Part shown: positions 55,945 through 64,000 of the stretch, piece by piece
How the letters are laid out: the number at the start of each line of letters is the position of its first letter
How positions within the stretch are numbered: the stretch's first letter is position 1
Assembly: GCA_036985855.1 (NCBI GenBank)
Contig: BTQL01000006.1
Coordinates: forward strand, 1 to 64,000
DNA from: B3-G11 sp036985855
GTDB lineage: Bacteria > Actinomycetota > Acidimicrobiia > Spongiisociales > UBA5794
DNA length: 64,000 nucleotides
Direction: 5' to 3'
Translations under genes and position numbers: made by a program
Notes under the pieces: generated by a model
Told to the model about the DNA's origin: nothing
Database searches by the model: none
What the model saw: only the letters and a program-made list of their open reading frames with translations

Positions 55945-56715
55945 ATGAAGAATGCGACCAGGATTTTCGTTCTCGCGCTCGTTCTCGGCCTCGTGGCTAC
56001 AGCCTGCAGCAGCGCAGACGAGAGTCTGGAAGGGCGGACCGTTACGGTCGCCATCGAGAACCTCTACCCACCGTTCAACTTCATCGACGAGGTAACGGGC
56101 CAAGGCGCCGGGTTCGACTATGACATCTGGAACGAGATCTGTAGCCGACTCGACTGCAAGGCTGAGTTCGTGGAGGCGGTCTGGCCTGACGTGATTCTCG
56201 AGACCGGTGATGGCGTGTACGACACTGCAGCTGATGGCATCTCGATAACTGAGGAGCGCAAGGAAGTCGTCGCGTACTCTGACTCGTACATGACCACGAT
56301 CCAAAAGATCATGGTCCGCTCAGATGAGAGCCGCTGGGCGACCGCTGACGAGTTCTTCGCGAGCAATTCCAAGCTCGGCACGCAGGTCGGCACAACGAAC
56401 TACGAACTTGCCACGACGCTCACGAATGAAAGCAACATCGATGCGTTCGATCTCTTCCCGACTGCGGTTCTGGCACTGCTCTCTGGCGATGTCGACGCCG
56501 TGATCATCGACGACGTCGCAGGGCAGGGGTATGTGGGAGAGGGCAACGAGGGAACGAAACTGCTTGAGGGCGACCTCCAGTCAGACCCACTCGGGTTCAT
56601 CTACGCCAAAGGCTCAGAGCTCATCGATCCGGTGAACGAGATCATCGCGGACATGAAGAGCGACGGCACGATGGACAAGCTCATCAAGAAGTGGTTCATC
56701 GACTTCAAGGCATAG
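55945..56715 (+). CDS. Amino-acid-type ABC transporter substrate-binding lipoprotein
   Basis: 256 residues. A signal peptide with lipobox (VATAC, Cys 21) is followed by a family 3 solute-binding fold: VTVAIENLYPPFNFIDEVTGQGAGFDYDIWNEIC and DGVYDTAADGISITEERKEVVAYSDSYM. It captures a polar amino acid or similar solute outside the membrane; the ligand cannot be told. GGAGG lies before the ATG. A strong hairpin separates it from the permease gene. Confidence 0.92.
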   Translation: MKNATRIFVLALVLGLVATACSSADESLEGRTVTVAIENLYPPFNFIDEVTGQGAGFDYDIWNEICSRLDCKAEFVEAVWPDVILETGDGVYDTAADGISITEERKEVVAYSDSYMTTIQKIMVRSDESRWATADEFFASNSKLGTQVGTTNYELATTLTNESNIDAFDLFPTAVLALLSGDVDAVIIDDVAGQGYVGEGNEGTKLLEGDLQSDPLGFIYAKGSELIDPVNEIIADMKSDGTMDKLIKKWFIDFKA

Positions 56716-56730
56716 ACCAGAGCAATCGAT

Positions 56731-56764
56731 CAGAAGGGCCGGGTCGTTTGACACGGCCCTTCTG
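56731..56764 (+). terminator. Hairpin between binding-protein and permease genes
   Basis: CAGAAGGGCCG (56731-56741) and CGGCCCTTCTG (56754-56764) make an 11-bp perfect stem with a 12-base loop. There is no T-tract after it. It is probably partial termination or mRNA stabilisation that favours the binding protein over the permease. Confidence 0.6.
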
Positions 56765-56808
56765 CGCGTAGCCGTCTACATTGCCCTGCAGCTACACAAA
56801 GGACTCAT

Positions 56809-57618
56809 GTGACCGCCATCGACACGGAGCATTTACCCGATCCGACGCCACCCGGCGCGAAGCTCTCCTACGACTTCGCAGGTTTCCCCTGGTGGCTGGT
56901 CGGAATCCTTGCGACCATCGCGTTCCCCGTGTACAAGTTATTGACCGACGAGACCTGGAACGACGGCTTCCTCTTCATCAAGGATGGCCTGACGCTCACG
57001 TTCATTGTCACGTTCGCTGGTTTCGCCATCGCAATGGTCCTGGGACTCGGCGTCTCTCTTGCACGCATGTCCAAGCGAGCGGTTCCCAGGAATATCGCGA
57101 TGTACTACATCGAGCTCATTCGAGGCATACCTGTTCTCGTCACGATCATCATGTTCGGGTTGGTCATAGTTCCATGGTTCTTTAGCCGTGCCGGTATCGA
57201 CCCCCAGTCAACGATCGGCTCGAAGGCCATTCGAGCAAGCGTGGCGATCGGTCTCATCTATGCAGCATTCATCGCTGAAGTACTGCGCGCTGGTATCGAG
57301 TCGGTCGAGAAAGGCCAGCGGGAAGCGGGCATGTCCGTCGGCCTGAACAACCGGCAGGTATTTCGCTTCATCGTCTGGCCCCAGGCGATCAGGAACATCA
57401 TGCCTGCGCTGGGCAACGATCTGATTGCTCTGCTCAAGGACTCCTCCCTTGTGTCGATCCTCGCAGTCAGGGAGATCACGCAGATGTCCCGACTGTGGAC
57501 GGGTCGAAATTTCCAATTCTTTACCGGGTTCATGATCCTCGCGGCGATGTACTTGACGCTCACTGTGGGCCTGTCGTTGCTGCTGCAGTGGTACGAGCGC
57601 AGGATCGCGACACCATGA
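56809..57618 (+). CDS. Amino-acid-type ABC transporter permease
   Basis: 269 residues, GTG start, with about five or six membrane helices. VTFAGFAIAMVLGLGVSLARMSKRAVPRNIAMYYIELIRGIPVLV is the HisM/GlnP-type N-terminal half. EVLRAGIESVEKGQREAGMSVGLNNRQVFRFIVWPQAIRNIMPALGND is the EAA loop that contacts the ATPase. No GlnQ-type ATPase gene is in the operon. It overlaps the VOC gene by 4 bp. Confidence 0.93.
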   Translation: MTAIDTEHLPDPTPPGAKLSYDFAGFPWWLVGILATIAFPVYKLLTDETWNDGFLFIKDGLTLTFIVTFAGFAIAMVLGLGVSLARMSKRAVPRNIAMYYIELIRGIPVLVTIIMFGLVIVPWFFSRAGIDPQSTIGSKAIRASVAIGLIYAAFIAEVLRAGIESVEKGQREAGMSVGLNNRQVFRFIVWPQAIRNIMPALGNDLIALLKDSSLVSILAVREITQMSRLWTGRNFQFFTGFMILAAMYLTLTVGLSLLLQWYERRIATP

Positions 57619-58061
57619 CCGATATCGAATCGATGCACGAGAGCCTTCAAGACGTCATCGAGCGGTTTGACCACGTCTCGATAGCCGTCCACGACATCGA
57701 AACGGCCCAAGCTCTCGTGGACCTTCTCGGTGGATCCCACATCGGTGGCGGCCTCAGTTTCGCGGGTGACTTTCGTTGGATCCAGTTCGATCTTCCCGGC
57801 CAGGGTCGGCTGGAGCTGATCAGCCCTGTGGTCAACGAGAAGGACAACTTCCTCAATAGGTACCTCGCCGAGCACGGAGAGGGAATGCATCATCTCACGT
57901 TCAAGGTGAGGGACATACACAGGGCCGTGGCGAGGGCGAGGGAACTTGGCTTCACCGTTGTTGGTGTCAACGACAGCGAAGAAGGCTGGAAGGAGGCGTT
58001 CGTGCACCCTGCATCCGCACACGGCGTACTCATTCAACTCGCAGAGTTCGCGGACAAGTAA
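57615..58061 (+). CDS. VOC-family protein, methylmalonyl-CoA-epimerase-like
   Basis: 148 residues from ATG 57615. A vicinal-oxygen-chelate fold with metal-site His in FDHVSIAVHDIE, Glu in RLELISPV, GMHHLTFKVRDI and the end SAHGVLIQLAEF. This is the pattern of methylmalonyl-CoA-epimerase-type members. No methylmalonyl-CoA mutase gene is nearby, so the substrate remains open. It is translationally coupled to the permease. Confidence 0.8.
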   Translation: MTDIESMHESLQDVIERFDHVSIAVHDIETAQALVDLLGGSHIGGGLSFAGDFRWIQFDLPGQGRLELISPVVNEKDNFLNRYLAEHGEGMHHLTFKVRDIHRAVARARELGFTVVGVNDSEEGWKEAFVHPASAHGVLIQLAEFADK

Positions 58062-58065
58062 ACAG

Positions 58066-58641
58066 GTGCCCTCCTCCCCCACGGTGATCCTCCCCGTACG
58101 CGATTTCGATGGCATGTCGCGCCTGAGCGGCGTGCTCAGTCCTCGACGGAGGACGAAACTATCACGTGCCCTGTGCAGCGTGGCGGTCTCTGCTGCACGG
58201 AACGCAGAACTCGACGTTGTTGTGATCTCATCATCACCTGATGTCACCAACTGGGCGGAAGTCGGCGGGTTGCATGTCTGGTCCGACCCCGGCCGCGGCC
58301 TGTCCGCTGCAGCGTCCGCTGCTGTTGCACGTATGGGTCGGGATCCGTGGATTGTGCTGCACGCGGATCTTCCGCTCGTGAGCGCCGCCGCGCTCAGACA
58401 AGTTTCCGAAGCCTGCGAGGACGCCGCTGTGCTTGTTCCGAGCCATGATGGAGGTACGAACGTGATCGCGTCCCATGGTCCATTCCCTTTCTCGTACGGA
58501 CTAGGTTCGTTTCATCGCCATTTTGCTGCGGTTCCCGATGCCTCGATCATCTCAACATCCGAACTCTCGATAGACATCGACTCTCCCGCTCAGCTTGCGG
58601 CTTTCCCCGAGCTGGTCGAACCACCTAGCCTCTCCACATGA
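58066..58641 (+). CDS. CofC-like nucleotidyltransferase
   Basis: 191 residues from GTG 58066. VILPVRDFDGMSRLSGVLSPRRRTKLSRALCSVAVSA, DVVVISSSPDV, WSDPGRGLSAAASAAVARM, VLHADLPLVS and SHDGGTNVIA match 2-phospho-L-lactate (or PEP) guanylyltransferase, an enzyme of coenzyme F420 synthesis. CofD and FbiB are not in the window. The start is not backed by a strong ribosome-binding site. It overlaps the PIG-L gene by 4 bp. Confidence 0.75.
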   Translation: MPSSPTVILPVRDFDGMSRLSGVLSPRRRTKLSRALCSVAVSAARNAELDVVVISSSPDVTNWAEVGGLHVWSDPGRGLSAAASAAVARMGRDPWIVLHADLPLVSAAALRQVSEACEDAAVLVPSHDGGTNVIASHGPFPFSYGLGSFHRHFAAVPDASIISTSELSIDIDSPAQLAAFPELVEPPSLST

Positions 58642-59390
58642 CCACCGGTTCTCGCAACGAGCTCTCGAGCGATCTCACACCTCTCGGCATCCCAGAACGC
58701 GTGCTGACGATCGGCGCACATCCGGACGATGCTGAGTTCGGGGTGGGGGCGACACTGGCGAGATGGGTTTCCTCTGGCACTCTCGTGACCATGCTGATCG
58801 TCACCGATGGCTCGAAGGGCTCCTGGGACCCGGACAGGGATCAGGCAGATCTGATCCGAACCCGCCGAGCAGAGCAGGCTCGTGCCGCCGAGGTTCTCGG
58901 CGCAACATCGGTGATCCACCTCGACCATGTCGACGGTGAACTCGAGTACAGCATGAGTCTGCGCAGGGAGCTTGTTACACACATCCGCACGACGAGGCCA
59001 GATGTGCTGGTCACACATGACCCGTGGCAGCGATACCAGCTCCATCCGGATCACAGGGCGACGGGAATGGCAGCAGTTGACGCGGTGGTCACCGCAAGAG
59101 AACCGCTTGCCTACACGGATCTCGACCTGGCTGCCCACAGACCACGAACAGTCCTTCTGTGGTCGGCGGATGCACCTGACCACATCGAGCAGGTCACTCC
59201 CAAGTGGTTCGATCGAAAGGTTGAAGCGTTGATGTGCCATTCATCCCAGGGGACCACCACCATGGGCGGCGCCGAATCGAGTGCTGAACTGCGCCTTGCT
59301 TTCGTCGACCGTCTCGCCGTGTGGCATGCCGACAATGGCAAAGCATTCGGAGTCGGCCCGGCAGAATCGTTCAAGAAGATCTCTCCCTGA
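58638..59390 (+). CDS. PIG-L family deacetylase
   Basis: 250 residues. VLTIGAHPDDAEFGVGATLARW has the zinc motif AHPDDAEF, and LVTHDPWQRYQLHPDHRATGMA has the second metal His. This is the general N-acetylglucosaminyl-type deacetylase fold (as in MshB, Mca and BshB), but the substrate is not told. Its place after a CofC-like gene and before a dehydrogenase gene is unusual. The coupled ATGA start is supported by overlap with the previous gene. Confidence 0.85.
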   Translation: MTTGSRNELSSDLTPLGIPERVLTIGAHPDDAEFGVGATLARWVSSGTLVTMLIVTDGSKGSWDPDRDQADLIRTRRAEQARAAEVLGATSVIHLDHVDGELEYSMSLRRELVTHIRTTRPDVLVTHDPWQRYQLHPDHRATGMAAVDAVVTAREPLAYTDLDLAAHRPRTVLLWSADAPDHIEQVTPKWFDRKVEALMCHSSQGTTTMGGAESSAELRLAFVDRLAVWHADNGKAFGVGPAESFKKISP

Positions 59391-59399
59391 GGAGACCTC

Positions 59400-60509
59400 G
59401 TGGCAATACTCGTACTCGGCTCGGGAATCGTCGGATCAGCCGCTGCATGGGACCTTGTGCGCCGCGGACACGACGTAACGGTCGCCGACACGGATGCTGA
59501 AGCAGCCCAGAAGGTTGCCGCTGTCCATGGGGCCGGCGCAATGCACCTCCAAGCAGCTGACAGAAATGCGTTGCTCGCGGCGCTTGATGAGTGTGCCATC
59601 GTCGTTTCAGCGATCCCTTTCCGCTACGGGGCGTCCGTGGCATCTGCTGCGATCACAACGGGAACGCACTACCTGGACTTCGGTGGAAATCCGACGGTTG
59701 TGCAGGACCAACGAAAACTCCATGACAATGCAGTCACCGCAGGGATCATGGTCGTGCCTGACTGCGGACTCGCTCCCGGACTGGCGAATGTCATCGCTGA
59801 GGACCTCATTTCGTCCGCACATGAAGGAACGATCGACTCCATCCAGATCCGGGTAGGAGCTCTCCCTCAGAAGCCTGTCGGAGCGCTCGGATACCAGCTC
59901 GCGTTCAGCCCTCGAGGCCTGATCAATGAATACGCAGAACCTTGTGAGGTCATCGAGGATGGGGTGTATCAGACCGTTGAACCGTTGAGCCGATTCGAAG
60001 AAGTCGATTGGGAAGGATGGGGACCTCTTGAGGCGTTTGCGACGGCCGGTGGAACCTCGACGATGGCCATGCGCCACGTCGGGACCGTCATGTCCCTCGA
60101 GTACAAGACCCTCAGGTACCCGGGTCATGGTCGGGTATTCCGGTCCATGATGGAACTGGGATTGTTCGATGAGTCTCCGAGGGCGATCGGTTCTGCCACG
60201 ATCGCACCGCGGGAGGTGCTCATCGACGCCTTGGATCACAGACTCCCGCGTGGTGCGCCGGATGTCGTACTGATACGGGTTTGGTGCGATCAGTCAGGTG
60301 AACGATCGACCGTCCAGATCGTCGACACGGAACGAGACGGCTTCTCTGCCCTGGCGCGCACCACAGCGTTCCCTGCAACGGCGCTTGCGGATCTGATCGC
60401 TCGCGAGATCGTCGATCGGCCGGGGGTGGCAACGATGAACGAAATCGTTCTCGGCAGTGAACTTCTGCCCGAACTCGTCTCGGTTGGAATCGAACTCGAA
60501 GAGCTCTAG
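59400..60509 (+). CDS. Saccharopine-dehydrogenase-like NAD(P) enzyme
   Basis: 369 residues, GTG start. MAILVLGSGIVGSAAAWDLVRRGHDVTVAD is a Rossmann fold, followed by YLDFGGNPTVVQDQ and DCGLAPGLANVIAEDL, then a C-terminal dimerisation/catalytic part (STMAMRHVGTVMSLEYKTLRYPGHG). It matches the saccharopine/lysine dehydrogenase superfamily. The substrate may be lysine or a related amino acid, consistent with the amino-acid transporter in the same unit (inference). Its end overlaps the convergent ABC ATPase gene by 4 bp. Confidence 0.8.
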   Translation: MAILVLGSGIVGSAAAWDLVRRGHDVTVADTDAEAAQKVAAVHGAGAMHLQAADRNALLAALDECAIVVSAIPFRYGASVASAAITTGTHYLDFGGNPTVVQDQRKLHDNAVTAGIMVVPDCGLAPGLANVIAEDLISSAHEGTIDSIQIRVGALPQKPVGALGYQLAFSPRGLINEYAEPCEVIEDGVYQTVEPLSRFEEVDWEGWGPLEAFATAGGTSTMAMRHVGTVMSLEYKTLRYPGHGRVFRSMMELGLFDESPRAIGSATIAPREVLIDALDHRLPRGAPDVVLIRVWCDQSGERSTVQIVDTERDGFSALARTTAFPATALADLIAREIVDRPGVATMNEIVLGSELLPELVSVGIELEEL

Positions 60510-61726
60510 GAGTCTCGCGCGACGCTGCCGATCTTGGCGCTCGTGTCGATCTCGAAAAAGTGCATTTTCGACGTATCGATCACCAGATCAACCGAGGAGC
60601 CGTCTGGCACAGGAACGTCAGAGCTGACTCGGCCGGTGAATCTGGTCTGATCGCCAAGGGAAGTCGCATCCTGACCCGAATCCGCGAGAAGTTCCTCGAT
60701 ATCGGGTGTCAACACAGGTGGTGAATCGATGAAGAAGTGCACATATGACTCGGACCCGAGATGCTCGTTCACATCGGTATCGACACGAATCGTCCGGTCC
60801 GGATCGGGATCGGACATCAGCGCGTGTTCGAAAGCACTCGGGCGGATGCCCACGACGATCCGCTCGCCGAAGTGGTCTTCGATACCGGGGTGCGCATCAA
60901 GAGAGATCTGGTCAACCGTGACCGTGTATCCACCGAAGGAGGCCCTGACCTCGTCGCCCACCCTGGTCAGTTCACCGTAGATCATGTTCATCGCCGGGCT
61001 CCCGATGAAGCCGGCAACGAAGAGATTCACCGGATTGTTGAAGAGCTCCGTCGGCTCGTCTACCTGCTGGAGGTTGTACGGACGTTTTGCCGACACGGGC
61101 CGCATGACGGCAACCCGATGTCCGAGGGTCATCGCCTCGATCTGGTCGTGGGTCACGTACACGGTCGTTGTACCAAGACGATTGTGGAGGCGACCGAGCT
61201 CAATCCTCATCTGGACACGTAACTTGGCATCGAGGTTCGACAGGGGTTCATCCATCAAGAAGGCGCTCGGTTCGCGCACGATGGCACGCCCCATAGCAAC
61301 TCGTTGACGCTGACCACCCGAGAGGGCTTTCGGCTTTCGGTCGAGATAATCCGTGATCTCGAGGATCTCAGCAGCTTCATTCACGCGGGCCTCGATCTCG
61401 GCTTTGGGCATCTTCCTGAGCTTGAGACCGAATGCCATGTTGTCGCGAACGGACATGTGCGGGTACAGGGCATAGTTCTGGAACACCATGGCAATGTCCC
61501 TGTCCTTGGGTGGCACATCGTTGACGACTCTCTCGCCGATGCTCAACTTGCCTTCGGTGATGTCTTCGAGTCCCGCGATCATCCGAAGAACAGTTGACTT
61601 CCCACAACCGGACGGTCCGACGAGCACGAGGAACTCACCCTCGCGGACGTCGAGACTGAACTGACCGACGGCTCTCGTTCCATCCGGGTATATCTTCCCG
61701 ACATCATCGAGCGTGATTGAAGCCAT
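60506..61726 (-). CDS. Sugar-type ABC transporter ATPase (MalK/UgpC/MsiK-like)
   Basis: 406 residues from ATG 61726 (MASITLDDVGKIYPDG). Walker A GPSGCGKST, the Q-loop FQNYALYPHMSV, signature LSGGQRQRV, Walker B FLMDEPLSNLD and the H-loop VYVTHDQIEA are intact. The C-terminal TOBE-like regulatory domain (from about 240) is the MalK kind. It may be a shared multi-sugar ATPase (MsiK style), since no sugar permease genes are adjacent. Confidence 0.92.
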   Translation of the reverse strand: MASITLDDVGKIYPDGTRAVGQFSLDVREGEFLVLVGPSGCGKSTVLRMIAGLEDITEGKLSIGERVVNDVPPKDRDIAMVFQNYALYPHMSVRDNMAFGLKLRKMPKAEIEARVNEAAEILEITDYLDRKPKALSGGQRQRVAMGRAIVREPSAFLMDEPLSNLDAKLRVQMRIELGRLHNRLGTTTVYVTHDQIEAMTLGHRVAVMRPVSAKRPYNLQQVDEPTELFNNPVNLFVAGFIGSPAMNMIYGELTRVGDEVRASFGGYTVTVDQISLDAHPGIEDHFGERIVVGIRPSAFEHALMSDPDPDRTIRVDTDVNEHLGSESYVHFFIDSPPVLTPDIEELLADSGQDATSLGDQTRFTGRVSSDVPVPDGSSVDLVIDTSKMHFFEIDTSAKIGSVARDS

Positions 61727-61821
61727 GGTCCCTCCGAGGTTCGCTGGTCCTTGTGAGCATGACGTTACCAGCAATCCCACAGGTTTCTAAATGGCGGCAG
61801 GCACACGACTAATGTGGTCAT

Positions 61822-62535
61822 ATGGTCGAATCCAACGTCGCAGTTATCCCTGGAGGTACCGGCTCTGTCGGCTGCTGCCTCATTCCGATGCTCATCGACC
61901 GCGAATTCAAGGTCGCGGTCACCTACCTGATCCCTGAGGAAGCAACCGCCCTCGAGGAACGAATGGGCCTCGACGAAGACAGGCTCATCATCCGCAGAGT
62001 CGACGCAAGCGACGCCGATGCCGTGTCTTCATTCTTTGCTGAGGCTGTTGATAGTTTCGGATCGATCAACGTGATGGCCTCACTCGTGGGAGGGTGGTCC
62101 GGAGGACGCGATGTGAAGGAGACGGATGACGTTCGACTCGACCGCATGCTCGACCTCAATCTCAAGACGGCTTGGAACACAACGAGAGCAGCGATTCCGA
62201 ACATGTCCGAGCAGTGGGGCCGAATCATCCTGATGGGTTCCAAGCACTCCCAGGACACTCCCGCCGGACAGGCTGCGTACAACCTCGCGAAGGCGGGAGT
62301 CCTTGCTCTCTCACGCTCGGTTGCAACCGAATTGCTCGATACGAACACGACCTGCAACACCCTGCTGCCATCGGTGATCAATACAGAGGCGACACGGTCG
62401 GCGCTCCCCTATGCCGACTATGTCAATTGGCCACAACCCGAGGAGATCGCCGACGTGATCAACTTCCTTGCAAGTCGTGAGTCCAAAGTCATCAACGGTG
62501 GTGGTGTTCCCGTGTGGGGATCCGCCCTGATCTGA
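61822..62535 (+). CDS. Short-chain dehydrogenase/reductase
   Basis: 237 residues. NVAVIPGGTGSVGCCLIPMLID is a Rossmann-like start with GGTGSVG. The catalytic Y-x3-K is in AAYNLAKAGVLALSRSVATEL and the end is GGGVPVWGSALI. The usual NAG motif is replaced by SLVGGW. Function is not told. It lies just before the cholesterol-oxidase-like gene. Confidence 0.8.
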   Translation: MVESNVAVIPGGTGSVGCCLIPMLIDREFKVAVTYLIPEEATALEERMGLDEDRLIIRRVDASDADAVSSFFAEAVDSFGSINVMASLVGGWSGGRDVKETDDVRLDRMLDLNLKTAWNTTRAAIPNMSEQWGRIILMGSKHSQDTPAGQAAYNLAKAGVLALSRSVATELLDTNTTCNTLLPSVINTEATRSALPYADYVNWPQPEEIADVINFLASRESKVINGGGVPVWGSALI

Positions 62536-62551
62536 TGACGGTGCAACAGCC

Positions 62552-64000
62552 GTGAGCTCTTCGCGAAATGCCAGAGACACGTTCAGTTTCGATGTTGTCA
62601 TAATCGGTTCGGGTTTCGGTGGATCCGTGAGCGCAATGCGCCTGACCGACAAGGGTTACACGGTCGGTGTCGTTGAAGCAGGCAAACGGTGGCATACGGG
62701 AGATTTCCCAAAAACGAACTGGAACGCGTTCAAATCGTTGTGGTTTCCCAAACTCGGCATGCGGGGCATACAACGCATTTCGCTGCTCCCCGACGTGATG
62801 GTGCTGAGCGGCGCAGGAGTCGGTGGAGGGTCTCTCGTGTACGCAAATACGTTGTACGAGCCGCCCGATCCTTTCTACGTGGATGATCAGTGGGGCAACA
62901 TCACTGATTGGAGGATTGAACTCGCTCCGCATTACGAGACTGCTCGCCACATGCTCGGTGTTGTAGAGAACCCTCTCGACACTCCGGCAGATGAGGTGAT
63001 GCGCAGGGTCGCAGACAAGCTCGGCGTTTCCGACTCATACCAGCCAACACCCGTAGGAGTCTTCTTCGGAGATCCCGGAATCGAAGTCGGCGATCCGTAC
63101 TTCGATGGAGACGGCCCCCGTCGCTCGGGCTGCATCGCGTGTGGCAACTGCATGGTCGGGTGTCGCCACAATGCAAAGAACACCCTCGACAAGAACTATC
63201 TCTATTTTGCAGAGCAGAGAGGCGCATCCGTATTCCCTTCCCAACAAGTCGTCGATGTCGAACGTTCAGGCGACGGATGGAGTGTGACCGCCCGCAAGCC
63301 GGGTGCATGGTTCTCACACAAAGAGACGGTCTATCAGGCTGACCACGTGATCTTTTCGGCCGGTGCACTCGGCTCGACACGCCTGCTCTTGGAACTCCAG
63401 GAACGAGGAAGGTTGCCGAACCTCTCGCAACGGATCGGGTTTCAAACGCGTACCAACTCAGAGGCCATCGTGGGGTCAGTCGCAAAGTCGAGAGATGTCG
63501 ACTACAGCGAGGGAATCGCGATCACGTCTTCGATTTACCCGACCGCCGACACGCATGTCGAACCTGTCCGCTACGGGAGGGGCTCGAACGCCCTGGGACT
63601 GCTCGGAACGTTGATCACCGATGGGGGCGATGGCGTGCCGCGGCAGGTGCGTTTCCTGGCAAACATCGTGAGGCACCCGATCCTCTTCCTCCGGTCCCTG
63701 TCGGTCTGGCATTGGTCCGAGCGGGGGATCATCCTGCTCGTGATGCAGACAAGGGACAACAGCATCCGTTTGCTTCGCAAGAAAGGCTGGTTCAGGACGA
63801 AGTTGTCGACGACCCAGGGTGAGGGCGAACCGAACCCGACCTACATCCCGATCGCAAACGAGACGGCCAGACTCACCGCGGAAGAGATCGATGGCATCGG
63901 CTTTTCTTCGGTCAACGAAGTCCTCTTCGACACACCACTCACCGCGCACATCCTCGGGGGAGCCCCGATCGGCGTTGACGCTGATTCGGGTGTGATAGAC
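62552..64000 (+). CDS. Cholesterol-oxidase-like GMC flavoprotein (cut by window edge)
   Basis: 483 residues visible from GTG 62552, with no stop by the right edge. FSFDVVIIGSGFGGSVSAMRLTDKGYTVGVVEAGKRW is the FAD motif and LSGAGVGGGSLVYANTLYEPPD the second FAD contact. The CIACGNCMVGCRHNAKNTLDKNYLYFAE cysteine cluster is typical of the mycobacterial ChoD group. AHILGGAPIG nears the C-terminal catalytic region. It probably oxidises a sterol or other bulky alcohol; mycobacterial ChoD proteins have uncertain activity, so the substrate is open. The C-terminus is outside the window. Confidence 0.85.
   Translation, partial: MSSSRNARDTFSFDVVIIGSGFGGSVSAMRLTDKGYTVGVVEAGKRWHTGDFPKTNWNAFKSLWFPKLGMRGIQRISLLPDVMVLSGAGVGGGSLVYANTLYEPPDPFYVDDQWGNITDWRIELAPHYETARHMLGVVENPLDTPADEVMRRVADKLGVSDSYQPTPVGVFFGDPGIEVGDPYFDGDGPRRSGCIACGNCMVGCRHNAKNTLDKNYLYFAEQRGASVFPSQQVVDVERSGDGWSVTARKPGAWFSHKETVYQADHVIFSAGALGSTRLLLELQERGRLPNLSQRIGFQTRTNSEAIVGSVAKSRDVDYSEGIAITSSIYPTADTHVEPVRYGRGSNALGLLGTLITDGGDGVPRQVRFLANIVRHPILFLRSLSVWHWSERGIILLVMQTRDNSIRLLRKKGWFRTKLSTTQGEGEPNPTYIPIANETARLTAEEIDGIGFSSVNEVLFDTPLTAHILGGAPIGVDADSGVID

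Overview
The window reads as about 64 kb of chromosome from a high-GC Actinomycetota lineage, probably a deep-branching one such as Acidimicrobiia (inference). The evidence is a mycothiol S-conjugate amidase, a RamB-type glyoxylate regulator, an AdnAB-like paired helicase-nuclease, an InhA/FabI-type enoyl reductase, a CofC-like F420 gene, VanW-PASTA cell-wall proteins, frequent GTG/TTG starts and many 4-bp ATGA/GTGA overlaps. There are no insertion sequences, prophage genes or CRISPR arrays. Coding density is very high; only one stretch longer than 300 bp lacks a protein gene.

Layout. 1-8,735 (minus) is a housekeeping run transcribed leftward: recG, rsmD, coaD, a coiled-coil gene, yceD, rpmF, plsX, rnc and smc (smc is cut by the left edge). 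Divergent from it is rpmB with a small cold-shock-like gene, then an AsnC-type ligand-domain protein, ddl, a membrane histidine kinase, fabI, a small membrane protein, a 23S rRNA uridine methyltransferase and a PH-SHOCT protein. 15,581-16,793 has no protein gene but carries two related, hairpin-dense RNA-like elements on the minus strand, each ending in a terminator-like hairpin. This is the main novelty candidate. 16,794-23,645 (plus) holds a RecB-like nuclease and two AdnA/AdnB-like proteins. 23,633-28,345 (minus) has dtd and a tightly overlapping unit of sugar dehydrogenase, ribokinase, nucleoside hydrolase and alpha-methylacyl-CoA racemase, next to a decayed second dehydrogenase. 28,602-33,074 is ramB divergent from malate synthase and isocitrate lyase. 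33,096-40,814 is a lipid/acyl-CoA degradation block (two acyl-CoA dehydrogenases, MaoC, thiolase, SDRs, a quinone-oxidoreductase-like gene) containing a 50-bp inverted repeat pair.

40,908-54,276 mixes a secreted nuclease, P5C dehydrogenase, a single-domain response regulator, a lipid kinase, MscS, a pair of P-loop GTPases, mca, a RecB-like nuclease, two VanW-PASTA paralogues and a lone Nfu-N-like protein. 54,371-64,000 has pyruvate kinase, a six-gene plus-strand unit (amino-acid type ABC binding protein and permease, VOC protein, CofC-like enzyme, PIG-L deacetylase, saccharopine-dehydrogenase-like protein), a sugar-type ABC ATPase, an SDR, and the start of a cholesterol-oxidase-like GMC flavoprotein cut by the right edge.

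Taken together, the metabolic genes suggest an aerobic heterotroph using fatty acids, branched or sterol-like lipids and nucleosides, with the glyoxylate shunt feeding acetyl-CoA into biomass. This is an inference from gene content. No database search or folding calculation was run.
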